Assembly (NCBI GenBank): GCA_035995025.1
Contig: DASYKY010000135.1
Coordinates: forward strand, 1-64,000
From: Actinophytocola sp035995025
GTDB taxonomy: Bacteria > Actinomycetota > Actinomycetes > Mycobacteriales > Pseudonocardiaceae
DNA: 64,000 bases
Direction: 5' to 3'
The position numbers and the translations under genes were made by a program. The notes beneath the pieces are model-generated. The model did not search any database, was not told the origin of the DNA, and saw nothing but the letters and a program-made list of their open reading frames with translations. Below, piece by piece: positions 37,041 through 45,248 of this stretch. The first letter of the stretch is position 1. Each line of letters opens with the position of its first letter.

Positions 37041-37738
37041 CGCAGGAACTCCTCGAACGTGATCGTGCCCGCCGCCGGGGCCAGGTTCGCGCCCGTCCGG
37101 TAGCCGCGGATCACCTTGCCCGGCAGGCGGACCGGCACGATCGGGCGGCGGCCGGCGCCCCGGTAGGCCCGCGCCAGATCGGACAGGGACCGCACCTGCG
37201 GGCCGCCGAAGTCCTCGACCCGGCCCACCGCGGGGCAGGCCGCGAGCGACACCAGCCTGCCCGCCAGGTCGCGCACGTCGACCGGCTGGAAGCGGGTGCC
37301 GGCCAGCACGAACAGGGCAGGCGACCAGCGCTGCAGGGTGAACAGCCGCCGCACGAGGTCGTGGAACTGGGTCGCGCGCTGCACGGTGAGCGGCAGGCCG
37401 GACCCGGCCAGCAGCCGCTCCACGGCGAGCTTCGCGCGGTAGTACGGCAGCGGGATCTCCTCGACGCCGACGATCGACACGTACACGACGTGCGGCCGGC
37501 TCGCCCTGCCCGCCGCGGCGGCGAGGTGGCGCGCGTGCGTCACGTCGTGGCGGCGCAGCGACGTGGCACAGTGGACCACTGTGTCCACTTCGGACAATGC
37601 GGCGTCGAGGCCCGCGCCGGTCGACAGGTCGCCGACCACCCGCCCGGGGCCCGGCCTGCGGCTCAGCACCCGCGCGTCCGGCAGTCGCGCCACCAGCGCG
37701 CGGCCCAGCGTGCCGGTCCCACCCGTCACCAGGATCAT
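37037..37738 (-). CDS. NAD(P)-binding epimerase-like protein
   Basis: 233 residues, atypical SDR/NmrA-like: VTGGTGTLGRALVARL at the start, VVYVSIVGVEEIPLPYYRAKLAVERLL (YxxxK), and GGPQVRSLSDLARAY. It follows the ECF41 sigma gene after four bases. ECF41 genes are typically next to a carboxymuconolactone decarboxylase, oxidoreductase or epimerase, so this is the cognate partner. Confidence 0.85.
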   Translation of the reverse strand: MILVTGGTGTLGRALVARLPDARVLSRRPGPGRVVGDLSTGAGLDAALSEVDTVVHCATSLRRHDVTHARHLAAAAGRASRPHVVYVSIVGVEEIPLPYYRAKLAVERLLAGSGLPLTVQRATQFHDLVRRLFTLQRWSPALFVLAGTRFQPVDVRDLAGRLVSLAACPAVGRVEDFGGPQVRSLSDLARAYRGAGRRPIVPVRLPGKVIRGYRTGANLAPAAGTITFEEFLR

Positions 37739-37742
37739 GCAG

Positions 37743-38699
37743 CTAGGAACCGGGCAGCCCGGCCGGATGTGACAGCTGCCGGCCCGCGAAGCGCAGCTTG
37801 CCCGGATTGGCCGCGATGTGCAGCGCCACGATCTCGGCGCCCTCGACCCCAGTGCCCTCGACCCCAGTGCCCTCGACCTCGCCGCCCGCAACGTCCAGCA
37901 CGACCGCGCCCAGCACCTCGTCGCCGAGCCGGCCCAGCGCCGCGGGCGCGCCGTTGACCTCGGCGTACTCGGCGGTCAGGCTGAGCCGGGCCGCGCCGAC
38001 GCGGAACGCGCCGCACAGGTACTGCGCCACCCGCGCGCGCCCGGCCACCGGCTTGCGCGCGGCGGCGATGCGGCCGCCGCCGTCCGCCAGCGACGTCACG
38101 TCCGCGGCGAGCATGGCCTCCAGCGCCGGCAGGTCGCCCTCGGCTGCGGCGCGCAGGAACCGCTCGACCAGCGCCCGCCAGCCCGCCCGGTCCACCGGCC
38201 GCCGCGTGCCGGGCCGGGCAAGGTGGCGCCGCGCCCGCGCGTGCAGCTGCCGCGAGTTCGCCTCGGAAAGCGACACGATCCCGGCGATCTCCCGGTGGCT
38301 GTAGCCGAACGCCTCCCGCAGCACGAACACGGCCCGCTCGGTGGGGCTCAGCGTCTCCATCAGCCGCAGCAGGCCGAGCGACACGAGGTCGCGCTGCTCG
38401 ACGGTGTCCAGCGGGCCCAGCTCACCGCCTCCGGTCAGCACCGGCTCCGGCAGCCACGGGCCGACGTAGCTCTCCCGCCGGGCCCGCGCCGAGGTCAGCC
38501 GGTTGAGGCACAGGTTCGTGACGACCTTCGCGAGCCACCCGCCCGGCGCATCGATCGCGCCGCGGTCCGCGGCGGCCCAGCGCAGGAAGGCGTCCTGCAC
38601 GACGTCCTCCGCCTCGTCGGCCGAGCCGAGCAGCCGGTAGGCCAGGCCGAACAGCCGGCCCCGGTGCTCCTCGAACTCCGCCGCGGTCCCTCCCGTCAC
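37743..38699 (-). CDS. ECF41-family sigma factor with SnoaL-like C-terminal domain
   Basis: 318 residues. Sigma-2 (FEEHRGRLFGLAYRLLGSADEAEDVVQD), sigma-4 (LSPTERAVFVLREAFGYSHREIAGIV), then a SnoaL/NTF2-like domain with the ECF41 hallmarks DGGG (SLADGGGRIAAARKP) and NPGKL. In this group the C-terminal domain replaces a separate anti-sigma factor. A small repeat inserts VEGTGVEGTGVEG near residue 275. GTG 38699 is chosen at the start of the conserved region; no clear ribosome site is seen. Confidence 0.88.
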   Translation of the reverse strand: MTGGTAAEFEEHRGRLFGLAYRLLGSADEAEDVVQDAFLRWAAADRGAIDAPGGWLAKVVTNLCLNRLTSARARRESYVGPWLPEPVLTGGGELGPLDTVEQRDLVSLGLLRLMETLSPTERAVFVLREAFGYSHREIAGIVSLSEANSRQLHARARRHLARPGTRRPVDRAGWRALVERFLRAAAEGDLPALEAMLAADVTSLADGGGRIAAARKPVAGRARVAQYLCGAFRVGAARLSLTAEYAEVNGAPAALGRLGDEVLGAVVLDVAGGEVEGTGVEGTGVEGAEIVALHIAANPGKLRFAGRQLSHPAGLPGS

Positions 38700-38808
38700 G
38701 CCTGCCAGCGTGGCAGACGGGTAACTCGCCGGGTCGCGGGGTTCACCCGCCGGGGCCGGCGAGATACGCTGGGTGAGCCCGGTCGGACTGGTGCTTCGGG
38801 GAGCAACC

Positions 38809-39159
38809 ATGCGAGATCACGCGGGGCGCACTGCCCTGGCCGTACACCGGCGCATCGGTGGGCCCGGAGTCTCCGTGGTCACCGCGGTCGGCGAGATCGA
38901 CCTGCTCACCGCGCCACGGCTGCGGCGCGCGCTGGCGCGGGCCCACGAGGGCGTCACGTTTCTCGACCTGGCCCAGGTCACGTTCTTCGGCGCGGCCGGG
39001 CTGTCGGTGGTGCTCGCGGCGAACGACGAGGCGCTGTGGTCCGGCCGCCGGTTCGCCCTCGTCGGCGCCTCCCGCACGGCCCGCCGGTCGCTGGAGGTCA
39101 GCGGAGTGGCCGACCTCGTGCCGTCCTACGCCTCGCTCGCCGACGCGATCTCGGGCTAG
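38809..39159 (+). CDS. STAS-domain anti-anti-sigma factor
   Basis: 116 residues, one STAS domain: VVTAVGEIDLLTAPRLRRAL, then FLDLAQVTFFGAAGLSVVL. The residue at the usual phosphorylation position (DS[ST]) is Phe/Gly (VTFFGAAGL), so normal serine control may be absent. ATG 38809 has GGGGAG upstream. Divergent from the ECF41 gene. Confidence 0.85.
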   Translation: MRDHAGRTALAVHRRIGGPGVSVVTAVGEIDLLTAPRLRRALARAHEGVTFLDLAQVTFFGAAGLSVVLAANDEALWSGRRFALVGASRTARRSLEVSGVADLVPSYASLADAISG

Positions 39160-39266
39160 CGCCGTCCTTTCGCCCGGACGAACCGGACCGACAGTCACCA
39201 ACCGATTGCGAAACTCCTCCCACGGAACCTGGCAGCGCTCCGCGCGTCTCAATTGACATAAATGAG

Positions 39267-39292
39267 GTGTGGTATCGGCCAGACAGGGGTAT
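39267..39292 (+). promoter_or_regulatory. SigF/SigB-type promoter candidate
   Basis: GTGT (39267) -16 nt- GGGTAT (39287) matches the SigF-type pattern GTTT-N16-GGGTAT with one change in the -35 box. It lies 25 bp before the 49-residue gene and after a separate TTGACA (39254). Confidence 0.5.
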
Positions 39293-39317
39293 ATCCCTTG
39301 TGAACGAGGAGTTGGCC

Positions 39318-39467
39318 ATGACTGTTCACGCTCGACAGCTCGCCCGGCTGTGCCGTGAGAGGCTGGCGGCCCAGCAGGAACTGCCGGTTCTCAAAGAGCA
39401 GCCGCAGCAGCAGCAGGCCGTCGTCGAGACGCCGAAGGACGCGCCGGCGAAGCAGCCCGTGCGCTGA
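39318..39467 (+). CDS. 49-residue Gln-rich peptide, hypothetical
   Basis: A basic N-half (HARQLARLCRERLAAQQ) and a QQQQ/Lys/Pro tail. No family recognised. It has GAGGAG six bases before ATG and a SigF-like promoter just upstream, which together argue that it is expressed. No signal peptide or membrane helix. Confidence 0.55.
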   Translation: MTVHARQLARLCRERLAAQQELPVLKEQPQQQQAVVETPKDAPAKQPVR

Positions 39468-39620
39468 CCCGCGCCGCGCTCCCGCCGCGACGATGTGCGG
39501 CGATCATGTTTAGCTCGAGAATCGTTTGGCAACTCTTCCTTCTGGAGATTTGAGCACGTTCTAAAGAAGCTGGGACGACTTGCTCACCCGAATCGACCAA
39601 CGATGAGGTGGGTATCTCGC

Positions 39621-40778
39621 ATGCGCATCGCCATGGTGTCCGACCGTGCCAGCACACACGTGCACAACCTGTCCGCCGCACTGGCCGGCCGCGAGCACGA
39701 GGTCACTGTCTACATGCGACGCGACGGCCCGGGCCGGCCGGCCGAGACCACCTTGGACGGCTACCGGGTCGTCGCCGTGCCGGCGGGCCCGGCCCGACCG
39801 CTGCCGGACACGGACTTGTTGTCCCATATGGAAGAGTTCGCCGGTCTCGTCCGCGAGCGGTGGGCGTCCGCGCCGCCGGACGTCGGGCACGCGCACCGCT
39901 GGCTGCCCGGCCTCGCCGCGACGTCCGCCGGCCAGGCGACCGGCGTGCCGGTGGTCCAGACGTTCCACACGCTCGCCGGGATCGAGCAGCGCCGCTCCGG
40001 CGCCGGGCCCGCGGCGCCGGCGGCGCGAGCCGGCGTGGAGCGGACGGTCGCCAACGACGCCCGGTGGATCGCGGCGGCGTGCACCGACGAGCTGCGCGAG
40101 GTCGTCCGCATGGGCGTGCCGCGTACGCGGATCTCCGTGGTGTCGGGCGGCGTCGACCTGGACCGCTTCGTGCCCGAGGGCCCTCGGCAGCCGCGGGACA
40201 AGTACCCGCACCGGCTCGTCGCGGCGGGAACCTTGTTGCCGCCCAAGGGTTTCGCCACCGCGATCGCCGCGCTGCGGGCGCTGCCGGACACTGAGCTGGT
40301 GATCGCGGGCGGGCCGGACAAGCGCGAGCTGGGCACCAACGAGCACGCGCGGTTCCTGCGCTCGTTCGCCGGCTCGATGAGCGTCGGGGACCAGGTGCGC
40401 CTCGCCGGGCACGTGCCGCACGAGCAGATGCCGGCGCTGCTGCGCTCGGCGGACGCGGTCGTCTGCACGCCGTGGTACGACCCGTTCGGCACGGTGGCGC
40501 TCGAGGCGATGGCCAGCGGCGTGCCGGTCGTCGCGGCCGCGGCGGGCGGCCTCGCGGACATCGTCGTCGACGGGGTCACCGGACTGCTGGTGCCGCCGCG
40601 CAAGCCGCGCGAGCTGGCCGGTGCGCTGCGGGGGCTGCTGGGCCGGCGGGCGCTGCGCGAGCAGTACGGCGCGGCGGGCCGGGACCGCGCGTGGGCGCGG
40701 TTCGGCTGGGACCGGGTGGCCGGCGAGCTGGCCCGGGTGTACGAGTTGGCGACCGCCGACCAGCTGGCGCGCACCTGA
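39621..40778 (+). CDS. GT4-family glycosyltransferase
   Basis: 385 residues of GT-B fold: RIAMVSDRASTHVHNLSAAL near the start, VQTFHTLAG, and in the C-half RLVAAGTLLPPKGFATAI, then the EX7E-type site in WYDPFGTVALEAMASGVPVVA. Acceptor and donor are unknown; GT4 enzymes commonly use UDP- or GDP-sugars. ATG 39621 is preferred; ATG 39603 is also possible. Monocistronic. Confidence 0.85.
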   Translation: MRIAMVSDRASTHVHNLSAALAGREHEVTVYMRRDGPGRPAETTLDGYRVVAVPAGPARPLPDTDLLSHMEEFAGLVRERWASAPPDVGHAHRWLPGLAATSAGQATGVPVVQTFHTLAGIEQRRSGAGPAAPAARAGVERTVANDARWIAAACTDELREVVRMGVPRTRISVVSGGVDLDRFVPEGPRQPRDKYPHRLVAAGTLLPPKGFATAIAALRALPDTELVIAGGPDKRELGTNEHARFLRSFAGSMSVGDQVRLAGHVPHEQMPALLRSADAVVCTPWYDPFGTVALEAMASGVPVVAAAAGGLADIVVDGVTGLLVPPRKPRELAGALRGLLGRRALREQYGAAGRDRAWARFGWDRVAGELARVYELATADQLART

Positions 40779-40787
40779 GCCGTGTGC

Positions 40788-40824
40788 TCAGCGTGCACAC
40801 CCGTGTTCCGAGCGTGCACACCCG
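40788..40824 (+). repeat. tandem GCGTGCACACCCG repeats
   Basis: Two copies of GCGTGCACACCCG (40791-40803 and 40812-40824), 21 bp apart, just after the glycosyltransferase gene. Confidence 0.75.
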
Positions 40825-40889
40825 GTCATTGTGATGTTTCCACCAACTTACGATTCGCATCGTCAATCCCTAACCGTGAAGGGACCTCG

Positions 40890-41243
40890 ATGCGCTATCT
40901 CACTCCCCTGCTGGTGGCCGCCGCCGCGATCACCGTGACGGCCGGGACCGCCGCCGCGGCCCCGGCCGGCGACGTCGGCACCCTGGACGACACGAGACCG
41001 CCGGGCTGTTCCAGTCATTTCAAGGACCCGAACCCGCGCCAGCGGACGGTCAACAAAGACGCCAACATGCACGAGATGTCGAACCCGCCGGTGTGCTCAC
41101 CGCACGGCCCCTACCTCGGCGTGCTGAGCAAGAACTCGACCTTCATCGTCTACTACGCCGACCCTGTCGAGCCGCTGTGGTGCTACGGCTACTCGTGGCA
41201 GATCGCCCGGACCGGCTACATCCTCTGCAGTGACTACGACTAG
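40890..41243 (+). CDS. small secreted four-Cys protein
   Basis: 117 residues with a Sec signal (LTPLLVAAAAITVTAG, cut after AAAA). The mature part of about 92 residues has four Cys (CSSHF, VCSPH, WCYGY, LCSDYD), so two disulfides. No family recognised. It is the first of two small secreted genes, 10 bp apart. Confidence 0.75.
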   Translation: MRYLTPLLVAAAAITVTAGTAAAAPAGDVGTLDDTRPPGCSSHFKDPNPRQRTVNKDANMHEMSNPPVCSPHGPYLGVLSKNSTFIVYYADPVEPLWCYGYSWQIARTGYILCSDYD

Positions 41244-41253
41244 GGGGAACCTG

Positions 41254-41571
41254 ATGAGCAGGATCAAGGCGGCGGCCGCCGCCGCGTTGATGACCGCCGG
41301 CCTCGCCCTGGTGCCGACCGGCATCGCGTCGGCGGAGCCGTGCAACGGCACGTACACGCACTGCGAGACCAACCAGTGCGAGAACGCGGTGTTCTACCGA
41401 AACTACGACCCGACCGCCGACCACTTCTCGGCGGAGTGGGGCGACACCCTCGTGAACGGCGAACAGGGCAACATCCGCGACGAGCCCTACCGCCGGTACG
41501 GACCACGCGGCGTCCGCGCGATGCACGGCGGGCAGTGGGGCTTCTACAGCACCGGCTGCTTCCCGGGCTGA
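41254..41571 (+). CDS. small secreted Cys-rich protein
   Basis: 105 residues with a signal (AAAAAALMTAGLALVPTG, ending IASA) and about 78 mature residues with four Cys (EPC, HCETNQC, GCFPG). RBS GGGGGAA. It is unlike its upstream neighbour in sequence although both are small exported proteins. Function unknown. Confidence 0.75.
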   Translation: MSRIKAAAAAALMTAGLALVPTGIASAEPCNGTYTHCETNQCENAVFYRNYDPTADHFSAEWGDTLVNGEQGNIRDEPYRRYGPRGVRAMHGGQWGFYSTGCFPG

Positions 41572-41579
41572 GCGATCGT

Positions 41580-41609
41580 GGGTCGGCCGGGCCTCCACCC
41601 GGCCGACCC
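41580..41609 (+). terminator. terminator hairpin
   Basis: Perfect 12-bp stem (GGGTCGGCCGGG / CCCGGCCGACCC) with a 6-nt loop, eight bases after the stop of the second secreted gene. Confidence 0.75.
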
Positions 41610-41627
41610 GCCTGTTCGCGGGCCCGT

Positions 41628-41766
41628 TTGTCCACAACGCCGCGAGTTGTCCACAGAAGAACCCTGAGCAGCGTTTTCGTCGGCGCAGCCGGATAGAATG
41701 GACTCATGGGGTGCCCCCGGAGAGGGCGGGGGTTTCGGTACTTGAGTTCTGCACGCACGCGCGCGC
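41628..41766 (+). repeat. left copy of a ~140-bp inverted repeat
   Basis: This stretch recurs in inverted form at 44922-45063. Shared blocks in order are TGTCCACAAC, GAGTTGTCCACAG, TTTTCGTC, GGGGTGCCCCCGG, GGGGG and GTTCTGC followed by CGC-rich sequence. It includes two TTGTCCACA DnaA-box-like motifs (41628, 41647). It lies directly before threonine synthase. Confidence 0.8.
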
Positions 41767-41812
41767 GACCCGTACCCACGGCGCAGGCGCATGGACGACA
41801 GGGGCTGTGTAC

Positions 41813-43036
41813 GTGGCATCGGACCAGTGGACCAGTGCGCTCTCCCATCTGGAGTGCGCGCGCTGCGGCACCCGGTACGACGCCGACAAGGCACAGAACC
41901 TCTGCACGTGCGGGACTCCGCTGCTCGTCCGCTACGACCTCGACCTGGTCGTCGGCACGGTGTCCACATCGGACATCGCGATGCGGCCGCCGGACCTGTG
42001 GCGCTACCGGGAGCTGCTGCCCGTGCGGGACCGCGAGAACGTGGTCACCCTGGGCGAGGGCATGACCCCGGTACTGCCGCTGCCCGCCTACGGCACGCGC
42101 ATCGGCGTGCCGCGGCTGCTGGTCAAGGACGAGGGCATGCTGCCGACCGGCAGCTTCAAGGCCCGCGGCGCGGCGGTCGGCGTGTCCCGCGCGCACGAGA
42201 TCGGCATCGAGCGGATCACCATGCCCACCAACGGGAACGCGGGTGCGGCGTGGGCGACCTACGCGGCGCGGGCCGGCATGGCCGCGCTGGTCGTGATGCC
42301 CGCCGAGGCCCCGGCGATCACGCGCATGGAGTGCGCGATGGCCGGCGCCCGGCTGTACATCGTGGACGGTCTGATCGGCGACGCGGGCAAGCTCGCCGCG
42401 CAGGCGGTCGACGACGGCTGGTTCAACACCTCGACGCTCAAGGAGCCCTACCGCATCGAGGGCAAGAAGACGATGGGGTTCGAGATCGTCGAGCAGCTCG
42501 GCTGGCGGATGCCGGACGTGATCGTCTACCCGACCGGTGGCGGCGTCGGGCTGATCGGCATCCGCAAGGCGCTCGACGAGCTGCGCACGCTGGGGTGGCT
42601 CACCGGCAAGCTGCCCCGGCTGGTGGCCGTGCAGTCCTCGGGCTGCGCGCCGATCGTGCGCGCGTTCGAGGAGGGCACCGAGACCGCGGAGCCGTGGCAG
42701 GACGCGCACACCGTGGCGTTCGGCATCAACGTGGCGAGCGCGCTCGGCGACTTCCTCATCCTCGACGCCGTCCGCGACACCGGCGGCACCGCGATCGCCG
42801 TCGACGACGCGGACATCCTCGCCTCGCAGGCCGCGTGCGCCGCGGCCGAGGGGATGCTGATGTGTCCCGAGGGCGCCGCCACGCTGACCGCGGTGGAGAA
42901 GCTGCGCGCGGACGGCTGGCTCGACGGCTCGGAGGAGGTCGTCGTGCTCAACACCGGCAGCGACCTCAAGTACCCGCACACCGCGACGGTCGAGGAGCCC
43001 CCGCTGCTGGCGAAGGACGCCGTGCTGCCGTCGTGA
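41813..43036 (+). CDS. thrC: threonine synthase
   Basis: 407 residues, fold-type II PLP enzyme. An N-terminal zinc-ribbon-like part (CARCGTRYDADKAQNLCTCG) is followed by the PLP lysine in GSFKARGAAVGVS, the asparagine loop TNGNAGAAW and the phosphate-binding GGGVGL. It converts O-phosphohomoserine to threonine; a related diverged activity cannot be excluded since no hom or thrB gene is near. GTG 41813 is chosen (AGGGG upstream), GTG 41807 is possible. Confidence 0.85.
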   Translation: MASDQWTSALSHLECARCGTRYDADKAQNLCTCGTPLLVRYDLDLVVGTVSTSDIAMRPPDLWRYRELLPVRDRENVVTLGEGMTPVLPLPAYGTRIGVPRLLVKDEGMLPTGSFKARGAAVGVSRAHEIGIERITMPTNGNAGAAWATYAARAGMAALVVMPAEAPAITRMECAMAGARLYIVDGLIGDAGKLAAQAVDDGWFNTSTLKEPYRIEGKKTMGFEIVEQLGWRMPDVIVYPTGGGVGLIGIRKALDELRTLGWLTGKLPRLVAVQSSGCAPIVRAFEEGTETAEPWQDAHTVAFGINVASALGDFLILDAVRDTGGTAIAVDDADILASQAACAAAEGMLMCPEGAATLTAVEKLRADGWLDGSEEVVVLNTGSDLKYPHTATVEEPPLLAKDAVLPS

Positions 43037-43073
43037 GCTGGTCCTGAGCCGTTTCGCGGGCTAGAACAGAGGC

Positions 43074-44474
43074 ATGGACGCTTCCGCCAAGCCCGTGCTC
43101 GACCTGGTGGCCGGTGCCGCGCCCGGGTACCTCGACTCGCTTGCCACGCGGCCGGTCGCCGACCCGGCGGCGCGGGTGCTGCTGGACGACCTCGGCGGGC
43201 CACTGCCCGAGGAGGGGCTCGGCGCGGTCGAGTCCGTGTCCGAGCTGCTGCGGATCGGGACCGCCGCGGCGACGCACTCGTCCGGGCCGCGGTTCTTCCA
43301 CCTCGTCGTCGGCGGGGTCACGCCGGCCGCGCTCGCCGGGGACTGGGTGACTTCGCTGCTCGACCAGAACGCCGTGCTGTGGTCGGCCTCGCCGCTGGCC
43401 ACCACCGCGGAGACCGTCGCGCTCGGCTGGCTCAAGGACCTGTTCGGGCTGCCGGCCGCGTGGGGCGGGGTGCTCACGCCGAGCGCCACGTTCGCGAACC
43501 TGACCGGCCTCGCCTGCGCCCGCCACTGGTGGGCCGCCCGCCACGGCCGCGACGTCGCCGCCGACGGGCTCGGCGGGCTGCCCGCGATGCCCGTGCTCGG
43601 CGGGAGCTACGTGCACCCGAGCGCGCGGAAGGCCCTGCAGATCCTCGGTTGCGGCCGGGACACCGTCCAGGTGCACGGAGCCGGGCGCGCCGACGTGGCC
43701 GCGCTGGAGCGCACGCTGCGGGAGCTGGACGCGCCCGCGGTCCTCATCGCCACCGCGGGCGAGGTCAACGCGGGCGACTTCGACCCCATCGAGGAGATGG
43801 CCGACCTCGCCGAGCGGTACGGCTGCTGGCTGCACGTCGACGGCGCGTTCGGCCTGTTCGCCGCGCTCTCGCCGCGGACCGCGCCGCTGCTGCGCGGCGT
43901 CGAGCGGGCCGACTCCGTGGCCGCGGACGGGCACAAGTGGCTGAACGTGCCGTACGAGAGCGGGTTCGCGTTCGTCCGCGACCCGCGGGTGCTCGGCGAG
44001 ACGTTCGGCTCGTGGCACGCGCCGTACCTGCTCGACGGCGACGTCGACTACAGCAGGCTGGGCCCGGAGTCGTCGCGGCGGGCGCGGGCGCTGCCGATCT
44101 GGGCGACGCTGCGGGCCTACGGCCGGTCCGGCCACCGCGCGATGGTGGAGCGGCACCTGGACCTGGCGGCCCACCTCGGCAGGCTCGTCGAGGCGGCGCC
44201 GGACCTCGAGCTGCTCGCGCCGGTGCGGCTGTGCGTGGTGTGCTTCCGGTACCGCCCGCCCGGCGTGCCCGAGTCAGCGCTCGACGAGCTGAACGCACGG
44301 CTCGGCGCGGCGCTGCTCGAGGACGGCCGGGTATACGCGGGCACGACGGTCTACGCGGGGCACACCGCGCTGCGCCCCGCGATCGTCAACTGGCGCACCA
44401 CGGAGGCCGACGTCGAGCTGCTGGTGACGGTGGTCCGCGAGCTGGGTGTCCGATTCGTTCAAGACGGCGGGTGA
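43074..44474 (+). CDS. PLP-dependent group II decarboxylase
   Basis: 466 residues like aromatic amino acid/glutamate decarboxylases: THSSGPRFFHLVVGG, LTPSATFANLTGL, YVHPSARKALQILG, the Asp in WLHVDGAFG and the PLP lysine in ADGHKWLNVPYE. It removes CO2 from an amino acid; the amino acid is not readable. It lies 37 bp after threonine synthase on the same strand and before a VOC gene. Confidence 0.88.
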   Translation: MDASAKPVLDLVAGAAPGYLDSLATRPVADPAARVLLDDLGGPLPEEGLGAVESVSELLRIGTAAATHSSGPRFFHLVVGGVTPAALAGDWVTSLLDQNAVLWSASPLATTAETVALGWLKDLFGLPAAWGGVLTPSATFANLTGLACARHWWAARHGRDVAADGLGGLPAMPVLGGSYVHPSARKALQILGCGRDTVQVHGAGRADVAALERTLRELDAPAVLIATAGEVNAGDFDPIEEMADLAERYGCWLHVDGAFGLFAALSPRTAPLLRGVERADSVAADGHKWLNVPYESGFAFVRDPRVLGETFGSWHAPYLLDGDVDYSRLGPESSRRARALPIWATLRAYGRSGHRAMVERHLDLAAHLGRLVEAAPDLELLAPVRLCVVCFRYRPPGVPESALDELNARLGAALLEDGRVYAGTTVYAGHTALRPAIVNWRTTEADVELLVTVVRELGVRFVQDGG

Positions 44475-44496
44475 GCGAGGCTCCTACGGTGGGCGC

Positions 44497-44892
44497 ATGG
44501 CACCAAGAATCGATGTGATCGGCATGGTGGTGGCCGACATGGCCGCCTCGCTCGCGTTCTACCGGCGGCTGGGCCTGGACGTCCCCGCGTCGGCCGACAC
44601 CGAACCGCACGTGGAGGCGGCGCTGCCCGGCGGCCTGCGCTTCGCGTGGGACACGGTCGAGACGATCCGTTCGTTCGACCCGTCGTGGACGAAGCCGGCC
44701 GGCGGCCACGCGATCGGCCTGGCCTTCGCGTGCGACTCACCGTCCGATGTGGACAAGACACACGCCGAGCTGGTGGCGGCGGGGTACCGCAGCCACAAGG
44801 ACCCGTGGGACGCCTTCTGGGGCCAGCGCTACGCGACCGTCGAGGACCCGGACGGCAACGCGGTCGACCTGTTCGCCCCACTGGAGACATAA
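44497..44892 (+). CDS. VOC-superfamily (glyoxalase-like) protein
   Basis: 131 residues, one glyoxalase-type domain (IGMVVADMAASLAFYRRLGLDV; YATVEDPDGNAVDLFAP with the metal Glu/Asp near the end replaced by Asp). ATG 44497 starts at the domain. Last gene of the thrC block; the inverted-repeat copy begins 30 bp after its stop. Confidence 0.8.
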   Translation: MAPRIDVIGMVVADMAASLAFYRRLGLDVPASADTEPHVEAALPGGLRFAWDTVETIRSFDPSWTKPAGGHAIGLAFACDSPSDVDKTHAELVAAGYRSHKDPWDAFWGQRYATVEDPDGNAVDLFAPLET

Positions 44893-45248
44893 CCCCAGGG
44901 CCCGCCCACCCGAACAATCCACGCGCACACGCGCGGGCAGAACGCAAGAAACGTAGCCCCCACCCTGTTCCCGGGGGCACCCCTCGACGCCAGTCTACCG
45001 GCCACCCCTGACGAAAAGGCTGGTCACCGGCTTCCTGTGGACAACTCGGCGGGTTGTGGACAGGTCACGTCCACGACGGCGGCCGCACCGGGCGCGGCCG
45101 GCTCGCCCGCGCGAGCCCGGGCCGCTGCCGGGAGAGCTGCCGGGGCCGCCGGAGCGTGCCGTGTTCCGGCTGCCCGCGCTCCTTGCGTTCGCCCGGCCGC
45201 GGCCCGCATGATCGGGTGAGAGTTCTTCACTGCCACAAGGGGGCTCGC
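44893..45248. other. gene-free region carrying the right repeat copy
   Basis: 356 bp. 44922-45063 is the inverted repeat copy; 45064-45248 is very GC-rich, with no supported gene and no recognisable promoter. Confidence 0.5.
44922..45063 (-). repeat. right copy of the ~140-bp inverted repeat
   Basis: On the minus strand it reads like 41628-41766 with most positions shared, including GAGTTGTCCACAG, TTTTCGTC, GGGGTGCCCCCGG and GTTCTGC. With the left copy it frames the thrC, decarboxylase and VOC genes. Confidence 0.8.

Noticed and set aside
41628..41656. Two TTGTCCACA motifs as a possible replication origin
   Set aside because: Only two DnaA-box-like motifs, no dnaA or dnaN gene, and the motifs are part of the inverted repeat element.
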